A stretch of 64,000 nt of DNA, taken from NCBI RefSeq assembly GCF_024218775.1, contig NZ_CP100404.1, positions 930,001 through 994,000 on the forward strand, read 5' to 3'. The stretch is from Haloarcula marina (GTDB lineage Archaea > Halobacteriota > Halobacteria > Halobacteriales > Haloarculaceae). A program made the translations under genes and the position numbers. Every line of letters starts with the position of its first letter. Position 1 is the stretch's first letter. Under the pieces are notes generated by a model. The model did no database searches. It saw only the letters and a program-made list of their open reading frames with translations, and was not told the DNA's origin. Positions 25,473 to 35,399 of the stretch are shown piece by piece.

Positions 25473-26831
25473 TCAGCCCATCGGGCGGAGGATGACGCCG
25501 ATGCCCGCGAGGGCGAGCAGACCGCCCGCGCCGAGCGCGAGGACGCCGGCGTTACTGCCGGGGAGCCATCCCGACTCCGGGTCGGAGTGGGCGTCTTCGG
25601 GGCCGGTCGAAACCGTCGCGGTCGGCCGGCCGGTCGTCGCCTCGCCGTTCGCTTGCAGACTGAGCGTCCCGATGTCGACCGGGTCCTCGGTCGCGGTTCC
25701 CCGATACAGCGTGAGGTCGTACTCCGTGGCGTCGAGTCGCGTGTCGCGGGCGACTTCCGATCCGGGTTCGACGACGAGCGAGTCGGCCGTCGAGACAGTC
25801 GAGAGCGTCTGTCCGCGTCGCCCGGCCGCGGCGGTGTCGAACAGGACCGTCACGGTGCCGTCGCCGTCACCGTCGCGCACCGTCGCGTTGATTTCGTAGC
25901 CGCTCTCGGGGTTCCCGATAGAGACGGTCGCCGTTTCGGCGTCCCCGAGCGTGACGGGCATCCGGACTGTCTCGCCCTGTCGGGCGGTGTAGACGCTCCG
26001 CTCGAACCCGAGGGTCGGGTCGTCGTCCACGTCGAAGTCCGATTCGGTGCTGTCGTTGGCTTCGACGCGGACCGTCCCGCCCGTGTCCGGCCCGCCGTCC
26101 GTGTCGTCGCCGTAGAACACGCGGTACTCGTAGGCGTACGGGTCGAGCGTCGACGGCAGTTCGGTCTCCTCGCGGGTGACCGTCAGCGAGTCGTCGGCGT
26201 CGGCGACCGACAGCGTCTCGCCGTCGGTCCCCGCGTTCGCGGTGTCGAACAGCACGGTCACGCCGTCGCCGTCGCTGTCCGTGACGGACGCGTTGACGAG
26301 GTAGTTGACCGACTCGCTCCCGAAGGAGAACACCGCGGTACCCGTCTCGCCGGTCGCAACCGGAATCGCCGCGACCTCGCCCTGTTCGACGCTGACGATG
26401 CCGTCGCCGGGGATCGGCGTGGCGGTTGGCGTCTCGGGGACGCTGTCGGTGCAATTCCCGTCGCAGGCGACCACGGTGCCGCTTCGCTCGGCGAGCGTCG
26501 CCCCGTCGTACAGGACGGTCAATTCGTAGGCGGTGTCGGCCGGGACGTTGCTCATGTCGAAGACGGCCGCGAACTCGCCGCCGTCGTCGACTCGCGCGGT
26601 GGACTGCCGGAGGAAGGGGTTCGACGAGTCCGTCGACCGGAGGCGGACGGTCAGTTCCGTCCCGGCGTCGAGCGAGGTGTGGCCGGCGAGAACCTGCTGT
26701 GGGGCCGACACGAGCGGCAGACTCGACCCGTCGACGCTCGCGGTGTCTGCGGCCAGCGCCGGACCGACGCCGACCACCGCGGCGGCGACGAGAACGGCGA
26801 GCGCGAGCGGTACGCGGCGGGTCCGAGTCAT
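25473..26831 (-). CDS. BGTF-type surface glycoprotein-like protein with C-terminal membrane anchor
   Basis: A 452-residue exported protein. The start at 26831 gives a signal sequence (RRVPLALAVLVAAAVVGVGPALA). Residues about 40-125 carry the haloarchaeal BGTF surface domain (GTELTVRLRSTDSSNPFLRQ, then FAAVFDMSNVP). Two further repeats each contain EINATVRDGDGDG- or VNASVTDSDGDG-like strands followed by VTVLFDTA. A threonine-rich linker leads to a terminal hydrophobic helix (AGVLALGAGGLLALAGIGVI). It is most likely anchored at the S-layer side. It is related to the two-repeat protein at 58475. Confidence 0.85.
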   Translation of the reverse strand: MTRTRRVPLALAVLVAAAVVGVGPALAADTASVDGSSLPLVSAPQQVLAGHTSLDAGTELTVRLRSTDSSNPFLRQSTARVDDGGEFAAVFDMSNVPADTAYELTVLYDGATLAERSGTVVACDGNCTDSVPETPTATPIPGDGIVSVEQGEVAAIPVATGETGTAVFSFGSESVNYLVNASVTDSDGDGVTVLFDTANAGTDGETLSVADADDSLTVTREETELPSTLDPYAYEYRVFYGDDTDGGPDTGGTVRVEANDSTESDFDVDDDPTLGFERSVYTARQGETVRMPVTLGDAETATVSIGNPESGYEINATVRDGDGDGTVTVLFDTAAAGRRGQTLSTVSTADSLVVEPGSEVARDTRLDATEYDLTLYRGTATEDPVDIGTLSLQANGEATTGRPTATVSTGPEDAHSDPESGWLPGSNAGVLALGAGGLLALAGIGVILRPMG

Positions 26832-27174
26832 CCCGGACCTCCGGTGTGCTGGGTCGACGACCGAACGACGCGGTCCCTCGCCGGGAGCGCGTCTGGAGGG
26901 CAGTTCGATAGCATACACGCACCAGTTCGACGGATATTGATAAAGGGCCGGTGGAAGCGTAAACGTCGTTTGAAGTGGTCGCCGACAGGTCGGTGTCTGC
27001 CGAACTGAGGTGCGTTGGCGCTCGTCGCGGTCGTTCCACGCAACCAGAACCTTGAGTACGGCGTACGGTGTTATAGTACGTATGTACGATTCGGGGCGAC
27101 ATCGTGGTGTACGCGGTGGGGAACGCGGCACACCCGTCGACGCGCGACTGCGACCGACCGTCGGGGAGACGTAG
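26832..27174. other. Divergent intergenic region
   Basis: About 340 bp between the surface-protein gene and the sulfatase gene, with no ORF I can support. A TATA-like CTTTATCAAT lies on the minus strand (26936-26945), about 105 nt before the surface-protein start. On the plus strand GTTATAGTACGTATGTACG (27070-27088) holds a TATA-like core and a small palindrome GTACGTATGTAC. Both genes would then have 5' leaders, unlike most genes here. Confidence 0.35.
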
Positions 27175-28599
27175 ATGCCGCGAGACGTTTCGAACGTCGT
27201 CCTCGTCACCGTCGATTCACTGCGGGCAGACGCCCTCGGCGGCACGGACAGCGCTTCGCCGGTCTTAGACGGCCTCGCCGAGACGGGCGTCACCTTCGAG
27301 AACGCCTTCGCCCACGGCAACTGGACGCCCTTCTCCTTCCCGAGCGTCCACGGGTCGCGGCCGGTGTTCGACGAGGGGGGAGACATCGGGGTGGCGTCCT
27401 CGCCGACGCTGGCCGAACAACTGTCGGATGCGGGACTCGCAACTGGCGGGTTCAACGCCGCGAACGGTTTCCTCACCGACCACTGGGGGTACGACCGGGG
27501 GTTCGACGAGTTCGAACCGTTCGTCGACAGCAAGGGGTACAGCAAGTACCTCGCCGCGCACCCCACGGTGCAGGCGTGGGTCCAACTCGCCACCTCACCG
27601 TTCCGCCGGGCCGCGACGGCGCTCCGCGGCGGGTCCGATGCCCGCCCGTTCGCCGACGTGTCCCGCATGGGCGACTTGGAGCGACACGCGACGCAGTTCC
27701 TCGAACGGCAGGAAGACGGCTTCTTCCTGTGGGTCCACTACATGGACACCCACACCCCGTACGTCCCCGCGCCGCGACACCTGCGCGAAGTCTCCGAGAC
27801 GCACTTCGGCGTCGCTCGGATGCTCGGTGCGCACGTCCGGACCGGCCTCGGGTGGGACGTGGACGACCGGACGCTCGCGACGCTCCGCACGCTGTACGAC
27901 GGAACGGTCCGGCAGGTCGACGCGAGCGTCGGGCGACTGCTCGACACGCTCGAAGCCGAAGGCGTCGCCGACGAGACGGCCGTCGTCGTCGCGGGCGACC
28001 ACGGCGAGGAGTTTCTGGAACACGGCCATCTCGCGCACTACCCGAAACTGTATCAGGAACTCATCGAGGTCCCGTTCTTCGTCCACCACCCGGACAGCGA
28101 CGGCCGGAAGGTCCACGACCCGGTGGGTCTCGACGTACTCGCCCCGACCGTCTGTGACCTCCTCGGCGTCGACCCGGCCGAGGCGTGGGAGGGAGTCTCC
28201 GTCGCCCCGACGCTGGACGGCGAGGACGCGCCGGACCGCGAACCCATCGTCTCCGTGGCGGTCCGCGGCGAGAGCGTCACCAGCCAACCGATTCCGCGCC
28301 GCCTCGACGACGGCGAGTTGCTCGTCAGCGCCCGCGACGCCCGCTGGACGTACATCGAACACACCGACTCGGACCACCGCGAACTGTACGACCGCCGCGA
28401 GGACCCCGAGGAGCGGCGGGACTACTGTGCGGAGTCCACCGACGAGACCGCGCCGCCGCCGGTGCTGGACCGCCTCTCTGCGGCCGTCGCCGACCACGTG
28501 GACCGCCTCGAAACCGCGGCGGCGGCCGATACGGGGGGCGACGGTCCCACAGAGTCGGACGAGATAACAGCACGGTTAAAGGCGCTCGGATACAAATAG
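27175..28599 (+). CDS. Sulfatase/alkaline-phosphatase superfamily protein, probable Thr nucleophile
   Basis: A 474-residue cytosolic-looking member of the sulfatase superfamily. Metal ligands are visible in VTVDSLRADAL (Asp14) and AGDHGEEFLEHG. At the nucleophile position, true sulfatases have CxPSR with formylglycine-modifiable Cys. This protein has NWTPFSFPS, so Thr51 probably serves, as in phosphoglycerol or phosphoethanolamine transferases. No signal peptide is seen. Haloarchaeal proteins of this class commonly sit in polysaccharide or glycosylation clusters. The GtrA-like gene starts 6 nt downstream, suggesting a joint role in surface glycan or lipid-linked sugar metabolism. Confidence 0.87.
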   Translation: MPRDVSNVVLVTVDSLRADALGGTDSASPVLDGLAETGVTFENAFAHGNWTPFSFPSVHGSRPVFDEGGDIGVASSPTLAEQLSDAGLATGGFNAANGFLTDHWGYDRGFDEFEPFVDSKGYSKYLAAHPTVQAWVQLATSPFRRAATALRGGSDARPFADVSRMGDLERHATQFLERQEDGFFLWVHYMDTHTPYVPAPRHLREVSETHFGVARMLGAHVRTGLGWDVDDRTLATLRTLYDGTVRQVDASVGRLLDTLEAEGVADETAVVVAGDHGEEFLEHGHLAHYPKLYQELIEVPFFVHHPDSDGRKVHDPVGLDVLAPTVCDLLGVDPAEAWEGVSVAPTLDGEDAPDREPIVSVAVRGESVTSQPIPRRLDDGELLVSARDARWTYIEHTDSDHRELYDRREDPEERRDYCAESTDETAPPPVLDRLSAAVADHVDRLETAAAADTGGDGPTESDEITARLKALGYK

Positions 28600-28605
28600 C
28601 GCGAC

Positions 28606-29016
28606 ATGTCGTTCGCCGTCGCAACTTCGCCGCGACGCCAGCGGCTAGTTCGGTTCTTCCTCGTCGGCCTGACAGCGGCGGCCGTCCAGACGGTACTGCT
28701 GTGGCTGTTCGTCAGCCTCGGCGGCATCAACTACCTGGTCGGCGCGTTCGTCGCTATCGAGACGACCATCCTGTTCCAGTACGTGCTGAACAACGCGTGG
28801 ACGTTCCACCGCTCGCGTCACACGTCGCTCCGCGAGTACGTGGTCGGGATGGTCAAGACGAACCTCGTCCGCGGGACGGCGATTCCCCTGCAGTTGGGGA
28901 TTCTCTACGCCCTCGTCTCGTTCGGGTCGGTGGAGTACCTGCTCGCCAACGGGTTTGCCATCGGCGCGACGGGGCTGTATCGGTACGCCCTCGACTCGCA
29001 GTGGACGTGGAACTGA
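28606..29016 (+). CDS. GtrA-like membrane protein
   Basis: A 136-residue protein with four hydrophobic helices (about 16-38, 41-62, 82-103 and 108-126) and the GtrA-family motifs FLVGLTAAAVQ near the start and FxYVLNNAWTF in the middle. GtrA proteins help translocate or position undecaprenyl- or dolichyl-linked sugars. It forms a two-gene unit with the sulfatase-like gene. It ends in SQWTWN, as many family members do. Confidence 0.9.
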   Translation: MSFAVATSPRRQRLVRFFLVGLTAAAVQTVLLWLFVSLGGINYLVGAFVAIETTILFQYVLNNAWTFHRSRHTSLREYVVGMVKTNLVRGTAIPLQLGILYALVSFGSVEYLLANGFAIGATGLYRYALDSQWTWN

Positions 29017-29079
29017 GGGAGTAGTCGAGGGCGGTACGACGGAACAACCGTTTTTGTCATCGGCGCTCGGAGACCTGGC

Positions 29080-31074
29080 ATGGACGATTCGGTTCGCGTG
29101 GGCGTCGACGTCGGCGGAACCTTCACCGACGTGGTCCTCGTCGACGAGACGGGGCTGACGACGGCGAAAGTCCCGACGACGACGCCCCAACACGAGGGGG
29201 TCTTGGCGGGCATCGAACGTGCCTGCGACCGGGCGGGCGTCGACCCCGATTCTGTCGGCCAGTTCCGCCACGCGATGACCATCGCGACGAACGCCCTCCT
29301 CGAAGCCGACGGGGCCGAGACGGCGCTGGTGACGACGGCGGGATTCGGCGACGTGTTGGCTATCGGACGACAGAACCGGCCGGAACTGTACGACCAGTCG
29401 GTCGCCCGTCCCGACCCGTTGGTCCCGGCGAAGCGACGGTACGAACTCGACGAGCGCGCGACCACCGAGGGCATCGAGACGCCGGTGGACCCCGAGGCGG
29501 TTCGCGCCCTCGCCGCGGAACTCGACGACGAGGCCGAGGCCGTCGCCGTCTCCTCCCTCCACGCCTACGCCCACCCGGAGAACGAGCGCCGAACCGCCGA
29601 GATACTCCGTGCGGAACTCGACATCCCCGTCTCGGCCAGCCACGAGGTGCTGGGGGCGTTCCGCGAGTACGAGCGCACCGCGACGACGGTAGCCGACGCC
29701 TTCGTCACGCCGCGCATCGACGCCTATCTCGGTCGTCTCGCCGACGGCGCGACCGGGCGCGGCCTGCCCGAACCCAGCGTCATGCAGTCCAACGGCGGCA
29801 TCGCCGACCCGGACACCGTTTCACAGAACGCGGTGACGACGGCGCTGTCCGGACCGGCGGCGGGCGTCGTCGGCGCGAGTCTGTTCGAACCCGACGGTGT
29901 CGAGGGGCTGGTCACGTTCGACATGGGCGGGACCTCGACGGACGTGTCGCTCGTGCGCGAGGGAACGGTCGCTCGGACCACCGACGCCGACGTGGGCGGG
30001 CGTCCGGTCCGGATTCCGATGGTGGACGTGGCGACGGTCGGGTCCGGCGGCGGGTCGATTGGATGGGTCGACGCGGGCGGCGCGCTCAGGGTCGGGCCGC
30101 AGTCGGCCGGGGCGGACCCCGGTCCGGCTTGTTACGGCCGCGGCGGGAGCGACCCGACGGTGACCGACGCGGCGCTCCTGTTGGGGTATCTCGGCCCCGA
30201 CACGACGCTCGGGGGCGACCTCGAACTCGACGTGGAGGCGGCCCGAGACGCCCTCTCGGCGCTCGCCGCGGCGGCGGAACTGTCGGGACCGGTCGCCGCC
30301 GCTCGCGGCGTCTTCCGGGTCGCCAACGCCACGATGACCCGGACGATTCGGAGCGTGACGGCCGAACGCGGCCACGACCCCCGCGAGTTCGCCATCGCGG
30401 CGTTCGGCGGGGCCGGGCCGATGCACGCGGCGGCGCTCGCCGACGGACTCGACGTGTCGACGGTGGTCGTCCCGCGGGCGAGCGGCGTCCTCTCGGCGCT
30501 GGGACTCCTGGCCGCCGACGAGCGACACGACGCGGTGCGGACGTATCGCGCTCGCCTCGACGAGGTCGACATCGACGCCGTCGCGTCGGTGTTGGGCGAC
30601 CTCGAAGCCACTGTTCTCGCCGACGCGAGCGACCCCGAGGCGGCGACGGTTACCGTCGAGGCGGACTGTCGCTACGTCGGGCAGAGCCACGAACTCGGCG
30701 TCGAAATCGAGGACTTCGACCGCGCGACGGTCGGCGCGCGCTTCCACGCGGCCCACGAGCGAGCGTACGGGTATCGCCTGCCCGAGACGCCGGTCGAACT
30801 CGTGACGTTCCGGGCGACGGCGACGCTCGGCGGGGAGACGCCGCCGCTCGCGGCCCACGGGGGAGACGAACCAGCACGGCGGGGGACCCGAGAGGTGACC
30901 TTCGAGTCGGCGGTCCACGAGACGCCGGTGCTGTCGTGGGACGGCCTCGCGCCCGGTGACCGCGCCGACGGCCCGGCAATCGTCGAGGGCGGCGAGAGTA
31001 CCGTCGTGGTCCCGCCCGCGTGGTCGCTGACTGTCGACGACCGGGGGACGCTTCGACTGGAGGCCGAGCGATGA
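29080..31074 (+). CDS. hyuA: Hydantoinase/5-oxoprolinase A subunit (HyuA type)
   Basis: A 664-residue ATP-dependent ring-opening amidohydrolase subunit. The ASKHA-type phosphate loop VGVDVGGTFTDVVLVD (residues 7-22), AMTIATNALLE and the second loop VTFDMGGTSTDVSL are all visible, as is EFAIAAFGGAGPMHA in the C-terminal half. With HyuB it hydrolyses hydantoins, 5-oxoproline or similar cyclic amides using ATP. The stop overlaps the B-subunit start (ATGA), so the two are translationally coupled. The substrate is not predictable from sequence. Confidence 0.93.
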   Translation: MDDSVRVGVDVGGTFTDVVLVDETGLTTAKVPTTTPQHEGVLAGIERACDRAGVDPDSVGQFRHAMTIATNALLEADGAETALVTTAGFGDVLAIGRQNRPELYDQSVARPDPLVPAKRRYELDERATTEGIETPVDPEAVRALAAELDDEAEAVAVSSLHAYAHPENERRTAEILRAELDIPVSASHEVLGAFREYERTATTVADAFVTPRIDAYLGRLADGATGRGLPEPSVMQSNGGIADPDTVSQNAVTTALSGPAAGVVGASLFEPDGVEGLVTFDMGGTSTDVSLVREGTVARTTDADVGGRPVRIPMVDVATVGSGGGSIGWVDAGGALRVGPQSAGADPGPACYGRGGSDPTVTDAALLLGYLGPDTTLGGDLELDVEAARDALSALAAAAELSGPVAAARGVFRVANATMTRTIRSVTAERGHDPREFAIAAFGGAGPMHAAALADGLDVSTVVVPRASGVLSALGLLAADERHDAVRTYRARLDEVDIDAVASVLGDLEATVLADASDPEAATVTVEADCRYVGQSHELGVEIEDFDRATVGARFHAAHERAYGYRLPETPVELVTFRATATLGGETPPLAAHGGDEPARRGTREVTFESAVHETPVLSWDGLAPGDRADGPAIVEGGESTVVVPPAWSLTVDDRGTLRLEAER

Positions 31075-32666
31075 GCGACGAACTCGACGCGGTGTCGCTC
31101 GAAATCCTGCGCAACCAGTTGGAGAGCGTCGCCGAGGAGATGGGCGAAGTCCTCGTTCGGGGTGCGTTCTCGCCCAACATCACCGAGCGGCGGGACTGCT
31201 CGACGGCGTTGTTCGACGCCGCGGGTCACCTCGTCGCGCAGGCCGAACACATCCCGGTCCACCTCGGCGCGATGCCCGAAGCGGTCGCCGCCGTCCGCGA
31301 CCGGACTCCCGAACCGGGCGACGTGTTCGTCCTGAACGACCCGTTCGCGGGCGGGACGCACCTGCCGGACGTGACGCTCGTCTCGCCAATCGCGCCGGAC
31401 GGCGACGAGATACTGGGCTACGCCGTCTCGCGTGCCCACCACGCCGACGTGGGCGGGATGGCTCCCGGAAGCATGCCCGCGGGCGCGAGGGACGTCTATC
31501 AGGAGGGCCTGCGCATCCCGCCGACGCGCCTCGTCGCCGACGGCGAGCGCCGGGCGGGCGTCTGGGAACTGCTCGCCGCGAACGTCCGTAACCCCGCCGA
31601 GCGCCGGGCGGACCTGCGGGCGCAACTCGCCGCGAACGAACGGGGCGCGGAACGGGTCACGGCGTTGCTGACCGACCACGGCGAGCGACTGCTGACCGCG
31701 TTCGACGCGGTGCGCGACTACTCCCGGGCGCGCGTCGAGGCCGAGATTCGGGAGATTCCGGACGGCACCTACAGCGCGAGCGACGTGTTGGAGGGCGACG
31801 GCGTCACCGATACCGACATCCCCATCGAGGTGACGGTCACCGTCGACGGAGCGACGCTGGACGTGGACTTCGCCGGGACCGCGCCGCAGGTCGACGGCAA
31901 CGTCAACGCGCCGCTATCGGTCGCCAAGAGCGCCGTCTACTTCGTCGTCCGGTCGGTCACGGACCCCGACGTACCGCCGAACGGCGGATGTTACGACCCC
32001 GTGCGCGTCCACGCGCCGCCGGGGTCGCTGTTGAATCCCACACCACCGGCGGCCGTCGTCGGCGGCAACGTCGAGACCAGCCAGCGTGTCGCGGACGTGG
32101 TGTTCCGGGCGCTCGCGGCGGCGGCCCCCGACCGCGTCCCGGCGGCCGGACAGGGGACGATGAACAACGTCGTCGTCGGCGGGCCGGGGTTCAGTTACTA
32201 CGAGACGGTCGGCGGCGGCATGGGCGCGAGCACCGACGCGGACGGACCGTCGGGCGTGCAGGTCGGCATGACCAACACGCTGAACACGCCGGTCGAGGCG
32301 CTGGAAGCGGCCTATCCGCTCCGCGTCGAGGAGTACGCGCTCCGACGCGGGAGCGGCGGGGCGGGCCGACACCGGGGGGGCGACGGCCTCGTGCGCGAAC
32401 TCCGCCTCGAAGCGGCGGCGACGGTGTCGCTGTTGACGGAGCGCCGCCGTCACGCGCCGTGGGGACTGTCCGGCGGTGAGGACGGACAACCGGGCCGGAA
32501 CTACCTCGACGGCGAGGCAGTTCCCGCGAAGGTGACGCGGGACGTGCCCGCCGGGACGACGGTGCGCGTCGAGACGCCGGGCGGCGGCGGGCACGGGTCA
32601 GCGGCCGAGAACGCGGTCGAGGAGTCGGACGACGACCCGAGCGCGGGCGGCGACGACGCCGCGTAA
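31071..32666 (+). CDS. hyuB: Hydantoinase/5-oxoprolinase B subunit (HyuB type)
   Basis: A 531-residue partner of HyuA. It has the family opening LEILRNQLESVAEEMG, RRDCSTALFD, NDPFAGGTHLPD (residues near 91-102), NPTPPAAVVGGNVETSQRV and the C-terminal GGAGRHRGGDGLVREL. The start was placed at the ATG overlapping the HyuA stop rather than the earlier in-frame codon at 31020. The acidic tail after residue 510 is variable in the family. It acts in the cytoplasm as a heteromer with the A subunit. Confidence 0.93.
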   Translation: MSDELDAVSLEILRNQLESVAEEMGEVLVRGAFSPNITERRDCSTALFDAAGHLVAQAEHIPVHLGAMPEAVAAVRDRTPEPGDVFVLNDPFAGGTHLPDVTLVSPIAPDGDEILGYAVSRAHHADVGGMAPGSMPAGARDVYQEGLRIPPTRLVADGERRAGVWELLAANVRNPAERRADLRAQLAANERGAERVTALLTDHGERLLTAFDAVRDYSRARVEAEIREIPDGTYSASDVLEGDGVTDTDIPIEVTVTVDGATLDVDFAGTAPQVDGNVNAPLSVAKSAVYFVVRSVTDPDVPPNGGCYDPVRVHAPPGSLLNPTPPAAVVGGNVETSQRVADVVFRALAAAAPDRVPAAGQGTMNNVVVGGPGFSYYETVGGGMGASTDADGPSGVQVGMTNTLNTPVEALEAAYPLRVEEYALRRGSGGAGRHRGGDGLVRELRLEAAATVSLLTERRRHAPWGLSGGEDGQPGRNYLDGEAVPAKVTRDVPAGTTVRVETPGGGGHGSAAENAVEESDDDPSAGGDDAA

Positions 32667-32697
32667 CCTTTTCAGGTGACCGGTCGAACGCTCGGCC

Positions 32698-33552
32698 ATG
32701 TCCGGCCGTCTCGCGGTTGCGGTGGCGACGGCGTTGGTGCTCGCGGCGCTGGTGGTCGGCGCGCCGACGGTCGACGAACGGACCACGCCGAGCGACGCGG
32801 CCGGTGGAGCGGTCAGCGCGGGCCAACAGGGGCCGAGTAGCACCGTCACGATACAGGAACCGCCGACTGCGGGGCCGTTCGTCCTCGTCGTCTTGCTCGT
32901 CCTGATGGGTGTCGCGCTCGCCTACGGCCTGAAACAGTACGGCCGCGACGACCTGGTCCTCGCGGTGGTGACCACCGTCGTCCTGACCGTCGCGGCAGTC
33001 ATCGTCGGGTCGAATCCGACCGTCGCCGGGGCGTTCCAGAATCCCGTCACGAACACGTCCGGAGGCGGTGGCCCCGCCTCGACCGGGACCGGCCCGGGGT
33101 CCCTGTGGCTCGTCGGCGTGGTCGGGTCACTCGCCGCCGTCGCCCTCGCTGGTATCGTCCTCCGCCGGGCCGTCGGGAGCGAGACGTGGACGGCGGGCGG
33201 CGACGACGGACACGCGGAGCGAACCGAATCCGCGAGCGACGACGTGCCCGACGGCGTCGCCGATGCGGCAGACCGGGCGGCCGACACGCTGGCCGACGGC
33301 GAGACGAGTGACAACGCCGTCTACCGGGCGTGGACGGAGATGACGGCGGCGCTGGACGTGCCAGACGCGGAGAGCGCGACGCCCGGCGAGTTCGCCGCGG
33401 CGGCGCGTGAGGCGGGGATGGACCCGGAACACGTCGCGACGCTGACCGACCTCTTCGAGGCGGTGCGGTACGGCGACCGGTCGGTGACCGAGGACCGAGC
33501 GCGACGGGCGGAGCGGGCGCTCCGAAACGTCGAGGGACGTGGTCAGCAGTGA
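32698..33552 (+). CDS. DUF4129 domain membrane protein
   Basis: A 284-residue protein. It has an N-terminal signal-like helix, three further membrane helices (about 60-80, 84-103 and 137-157) and a cytoplasmic C-terminal DUF4129 domain. That domain includes NAVYRAWTEMTAALDVP, ATPGEFAAAA and LFEAVRYG. The protein overlaps the next gene by 4 nt (GTGA). DUF4129, DUF58 and MoxR proteins usually occur together in a surface- or stress-related assembly whose exact role is unknown. Confidence 0.88.
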   Translation: MSGRLAVAVATALVLAALVVGAPTVDERTTPSDAAGGAVSAGQQGPSSTVTIQEPPTAGPFVLVVLLVLMGVALAYGLKQYGRDDLVLAVVTTVVLTVAAVIVGSNPTVAGAFQNPVTNTSGGGGPASTGTGPGSLWLVGVVGSLAAVALAGIVLRRAVGSETWTAGGDDGHAERTESASDDVPDGVADAADRAADTLADGETSDNAVYRAWTEMTAALDVPDAESATPGEFAAAAREAGMDPEHVATLTDLFEAVRYGDRSVTEDRARRAERALRNVEGRGQQ

Positions 33553-35399
33553 GTTATCGACGCCGCGCGGCGCTCGTCGCGGGGTCGCTCGCCGTCGTCG
33601 CCGGTATCGGCCGCGTCGCGGCGGGCGGTCCGACGGGGTCGCTCAGGCCCGGGTTCGTCATCTTCGTCGGCGTGTTCGGCGTCACTCTCTCGGTGTTCGG
33701 CCTCGCGCGCGGCGTTCGAGCGGACACGCACGTCGCGGTCCTCCCGAATCCAGCGGGTCGCGACGTCTCGCCGCCCGAGAACGACGGATTCGGCGGGGGG
33801 TCGTCACGATTGGTCAAGGACTACCGCGTCGCCGAGCGACTGCGGGACCTGCTTCGGCGGGCCCTCGCCCGAGAGCGCGGCGGCGACACGGACGCCGCCG
33901 AGGACGCCATCGACGCCGGGACGTGGACGGATGACCCGGCCGCGGCGGCGGCGTTCACCGGCGATTCGGGCCGGGGCAGACGACTCCGAGACGGCGTCGC
34001 GGCCCGCCGCGCCGGAACCTCCCGACTCGGCTATCGACTCGACCGGGCGGCGGCGCGACTCCGCTCGCTGATGGGGCTGTCGGCCGACGACGCCGACCCC
34101 GAAGCGACGGCGACACCCACGTCACTCGGGACGCACGCGACGGGCCGCTGGACCGGATTTCGCGCACTGGCGCTCGCTTTCGTCGGCGTGGGTATCCTCG
34201 CTCGCCGACCCGGACTCGTCGTGGCGGGCGGCGTCGCCGTCGTCGCACTCGCGGTGCGCGCCGCCGCGCGCGTCCCCGACCCGGACCTGACGGTCAATCG
34301 GGTCATCGACGCCGACGCCCCGTCCCACGGTGACGAGGTGACGGTGCGAGTGCGGGTGCGAAACGACACTGACCGGACGCTGTTCGACTGCCGACTCGCC
34401 GACGGGGTGCCCGAGACACTTGCGGTCACCGAGGGGGCAGCGCAGGTGGCGACGGCGCTGCGGCCGGGCGCGTCGGCGACCGTCGAGTACGCCGTTCGCG
34501 CGACACGTGGGGACCACGCCTTCGACGCGCCACGGGTGGTCCTCGGCGACGCCGCGGGGACGGCCGAGCGGGTGTTCGAACCCGAGGCTACCGGCGACGC
34601 GGCGCTGTCCGTCTCGCTCCCGACGACGGACCTCTCGATGCCGGTCCGGTCCTCGACGACCCGCCACCGGGGCCGCATCGAGGCCGACAGCGGCGGCGAC
34701 GGTATCGCGTTCTACGCCACTCGGGAGTACCGGCGGGGCGACCCCCTCTCGCGTATCGACTGGAACCGCTACGCCGGGACGCGCGAACTCTCGACGCTGG
34801 AGTTTCAGGAGGAACAGGCCGCGACGGTGGTCGTCGTCGTCGACGCGCGTCCGGCGGCATACCACGCGCCCGCCGACGGGTCGCTCGATACCACTGTCGA
34901 CCGGGCGGTTCTCGCGGCCCGGGCCGTCGCGGACGCTCGCCTCGACGCCGAGGACACGGTCGGGGTAGCGGCGCTGTCCCCGGAACGACTGTTCGTCCCG
35001 CCGAGTGGGGGACAGGCCCATCGGAGCAGGCTGAAGACGGTCCTCGAAACCTCGTCGGCCGTCGCACCGACGCCCGCCGACGGCGAGTTCTACGTCGGCC
35101 CGACGTTCCGATGGCTCCAGCGGGAACTGCCCAACGACGCACAAGTCGTCTGCTGTTCGCCGCTGACCGACGACGCCGTCGTTCGGGTCCTCCGCTATCT
35201 CGCGGCGTACGGCCACCCCGTGACCGTCGTCAGTCCGGACCCCGGAACGCAACCCACCGCGTCGGGGACGGTTGTGGCCACGGAGCGCGTGTTCCGCCTC
35301 GCGGCGCTCCGCCGGGCGGGCATCAGAGTGGCCGAGTGGCGACACGGCGAGTCGCTCCCGGCGGCTATCGAGCGACAGCGACTGGGGTGGTCCGCGTGA
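33549..35399 (+). CDS. DUF58 domain protein
   Basis: A 616-residue protein with a GTG start overlapping the DUF4129 stop. N-terminal membrane helices lie at about 6-25 and 35-55, with another pair near 208-235. The DUF58 signature YRRGDPLSRIDWNRYAGTRE lies near residues 396-415, followed by a von Willebrand A-like region (VVVVVDARPAAY). Such proteins work with MoxR AAA ATPases in chaperone-like metal-dependent complexes. It is translationally coupled on both sides. Confidence 0.9.
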   Translation: MSYRRRAALVAGSLAVVAGIGRVAAGGPTGSLRPGFVIFVGVFGVTLSVFGLARGVRADTHVAVLPNPAGRDVSPPENDGFGGGSSRLVKDYRVAERLRDLLRRALARERGGDTDAAEDAIDAGTWTDDPAAAAAFTGDSGRGRRLRDGVAARRAGTSRLGYRLDRAAARLRSLMGLSADDADPEATATPTSLGTHATGRWTGFRALALAFVGVGILARRPGLVVAGGVAVVALAVRAAARVPDPDLTVNRVIDADAPSHGDEVTVRVRVRNDTDRTLFDCRLADGVPETLAVTEGAAQVATALRPGASATVEYAVRATRGDHAFDAPRVVLGDAAGTAERVFEPEATGDAALSVSLPTTDLSMPVRSSTTRHRGRIEADSGGDGIAFYATREYRRGDPLSRIDWNRYAGTRELSTLEFQEEQAATVVVVVDARPAAYHAPADGSLDTTVDRAVLAARAVADARLDAEDTVGVAALSPERLFVPPSGGQAHRSRLKTVLETSSAVAPTPADGEFYVGPTFRWLQRELPNDAQVVCCSPLTDDAVVRVLRYLAAYGHPVTVVSPDPGTQPTASGTVVATERVFRLAALRRAGIRVAEWRHGESLPAAIERQRLGWSA

